A program made the position numbers and the translations under genes. A DNA stretch of 5,537 bases from Kiritimatiellia bacterium (GTDB lineage: Bacteria > Verrucomicrobiota > Kiritimatiellia > RFP12 > UBA1067). The stretch is from the NCBI GenBank assembly GCA_017999015.1, contig JAGOBZ010000224.1, positions 1-5,537 on the forward strand, given 5' to 3'. The notes below the pieces were generated by a model. That model saw nothing but the letters and a program-made list of their open reading frames with translations, was not told the DNA's origin and ran no database searches. This document shows positions 5,335 to 5,537 of the stretch, piece by piece. Every line of letters begins with the position of its first letter. Position 1 is the first letter of the stretch.

Positions 5335-5537
5335 ATGCGGACAGATCCCTTCCATCTCGCTGATGCCTATGCGCAGATGCGGTCCGATCCGCCGTCCGCT
5401 GTTCTCGAGCCCGGCGTCCCCTACCGTTCCGGCTTCCACTGGACCGAGCGCCACCTGCAGTGCCTCTGGTATGACGAGCACTACCGCCCGCCCTGCTTTC
5501 CTCTGCCCGGCGGCGAAACCGTCCGGATCCTCCATCC
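5335..5537 (+). CDS. DUF2851-like protein, N-terminal part (3' end outside window)
   Basis: The frame opens at ATG 5335 and stays open to the window edge, giving 67 codons plus two bases. The protein starts MRTDPFHLADAYAQMRSD, with no signal peptide or membrane segment, so it is probably cytosolic. Residues about 32-67 read YRSGFHWTERHLQCLWYDEH, then RPPCF, then PGGETVRILH and a probable Pro. This follows the N-terminal pattern I recall for DUF2851 proteins of Verrucomicrobia and Bacteroidetes: E-x-x-LQ-x-LW, a short G-x-x-(I/V)-x-(I/V)-L segment, then PG and a GPDF motif that would lie beyond the window. The family function is unknown. A 181-nt gap with repeats separates it from the isomerase gene, so co-transcription is uncertain. 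Family confidence is moderate because only the N-terminus is visible. That the frame is coding is supported by the ribosome binding site and strong third-position G/C. Confidence 0.7.
   Translation, partial: MRTDPFHLADAYAQMRSDPPSAVLEPGVPYRSGFHWTERHLQCLWYDEHYRPPCFPLPGGETVRILH

Overview
This is a GC-rich window (about 60% or more by eye) with five genes, all on the + strand and tightly packed. They are the 3' end of a transketolase gene, a complete SLC12-type cation-chloride cotransporter homologue, a Tat-exported Gfo/Idh/MocA oxidoreductase, a Tat-exported TIM-barrel sugar isomerase/epimerase, and the 5' end of a gene that resembles the DUF2851 family. Exported Gfo/Idh/MocA and AP_endonuc_2-type proteins with twin-arginine leaders, next to a DUF2851-like gene, suggest a PVC-group bacterium (Verrucomicrobiota, Kiritimatiellota or Lentisphaerota), or less likely Bacteroidota or Planctomycetota. 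This lineage call is an inference from gene content; no rRNA or other marker gene is present.

Layout: 1-441 is the transketolase C-terminus. After a 20-nt gap, 462-2657 is the cotransporter, probably co-transcribed with transketolase. The gap 2658-2850 holds an A-tract repeat and a good extended -10 promoter, so a new transcription unit most likely starts there. That unit carries the oxidoreductase (2851-4215) and the isomerase (4278-5153). A further gap, 5154-5334, precedes the partial DUF2851-like gene (5335 to the window end).

The two exported enzymes look like a functional pair that oxidises and then isomerises or epimerises a sugar or sugar derivative outside the cytoplasm. Related fold pairs act in 3-keto-sugar and C-glycoside pathways. 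The substrate cannot be read from the sequence.

The most unusual non-coding feature is a family of 7-bp tandem repeats, consensus AACGYTC, in the gaps on both sides of the isomerase gene. One block lies at 4221-4255 and one at 5173-5200. An opposite-strand block at 5249-5283 can fold back on the second to give a stem of about 30 bp with a 51-nt AT-rich loop. The loop contains a ribosome-binding-site-like sequence and an 11-codon mini-ORF. I see no tRNA, rRNA, CRISPR array, insertion sequence or clear defence system.
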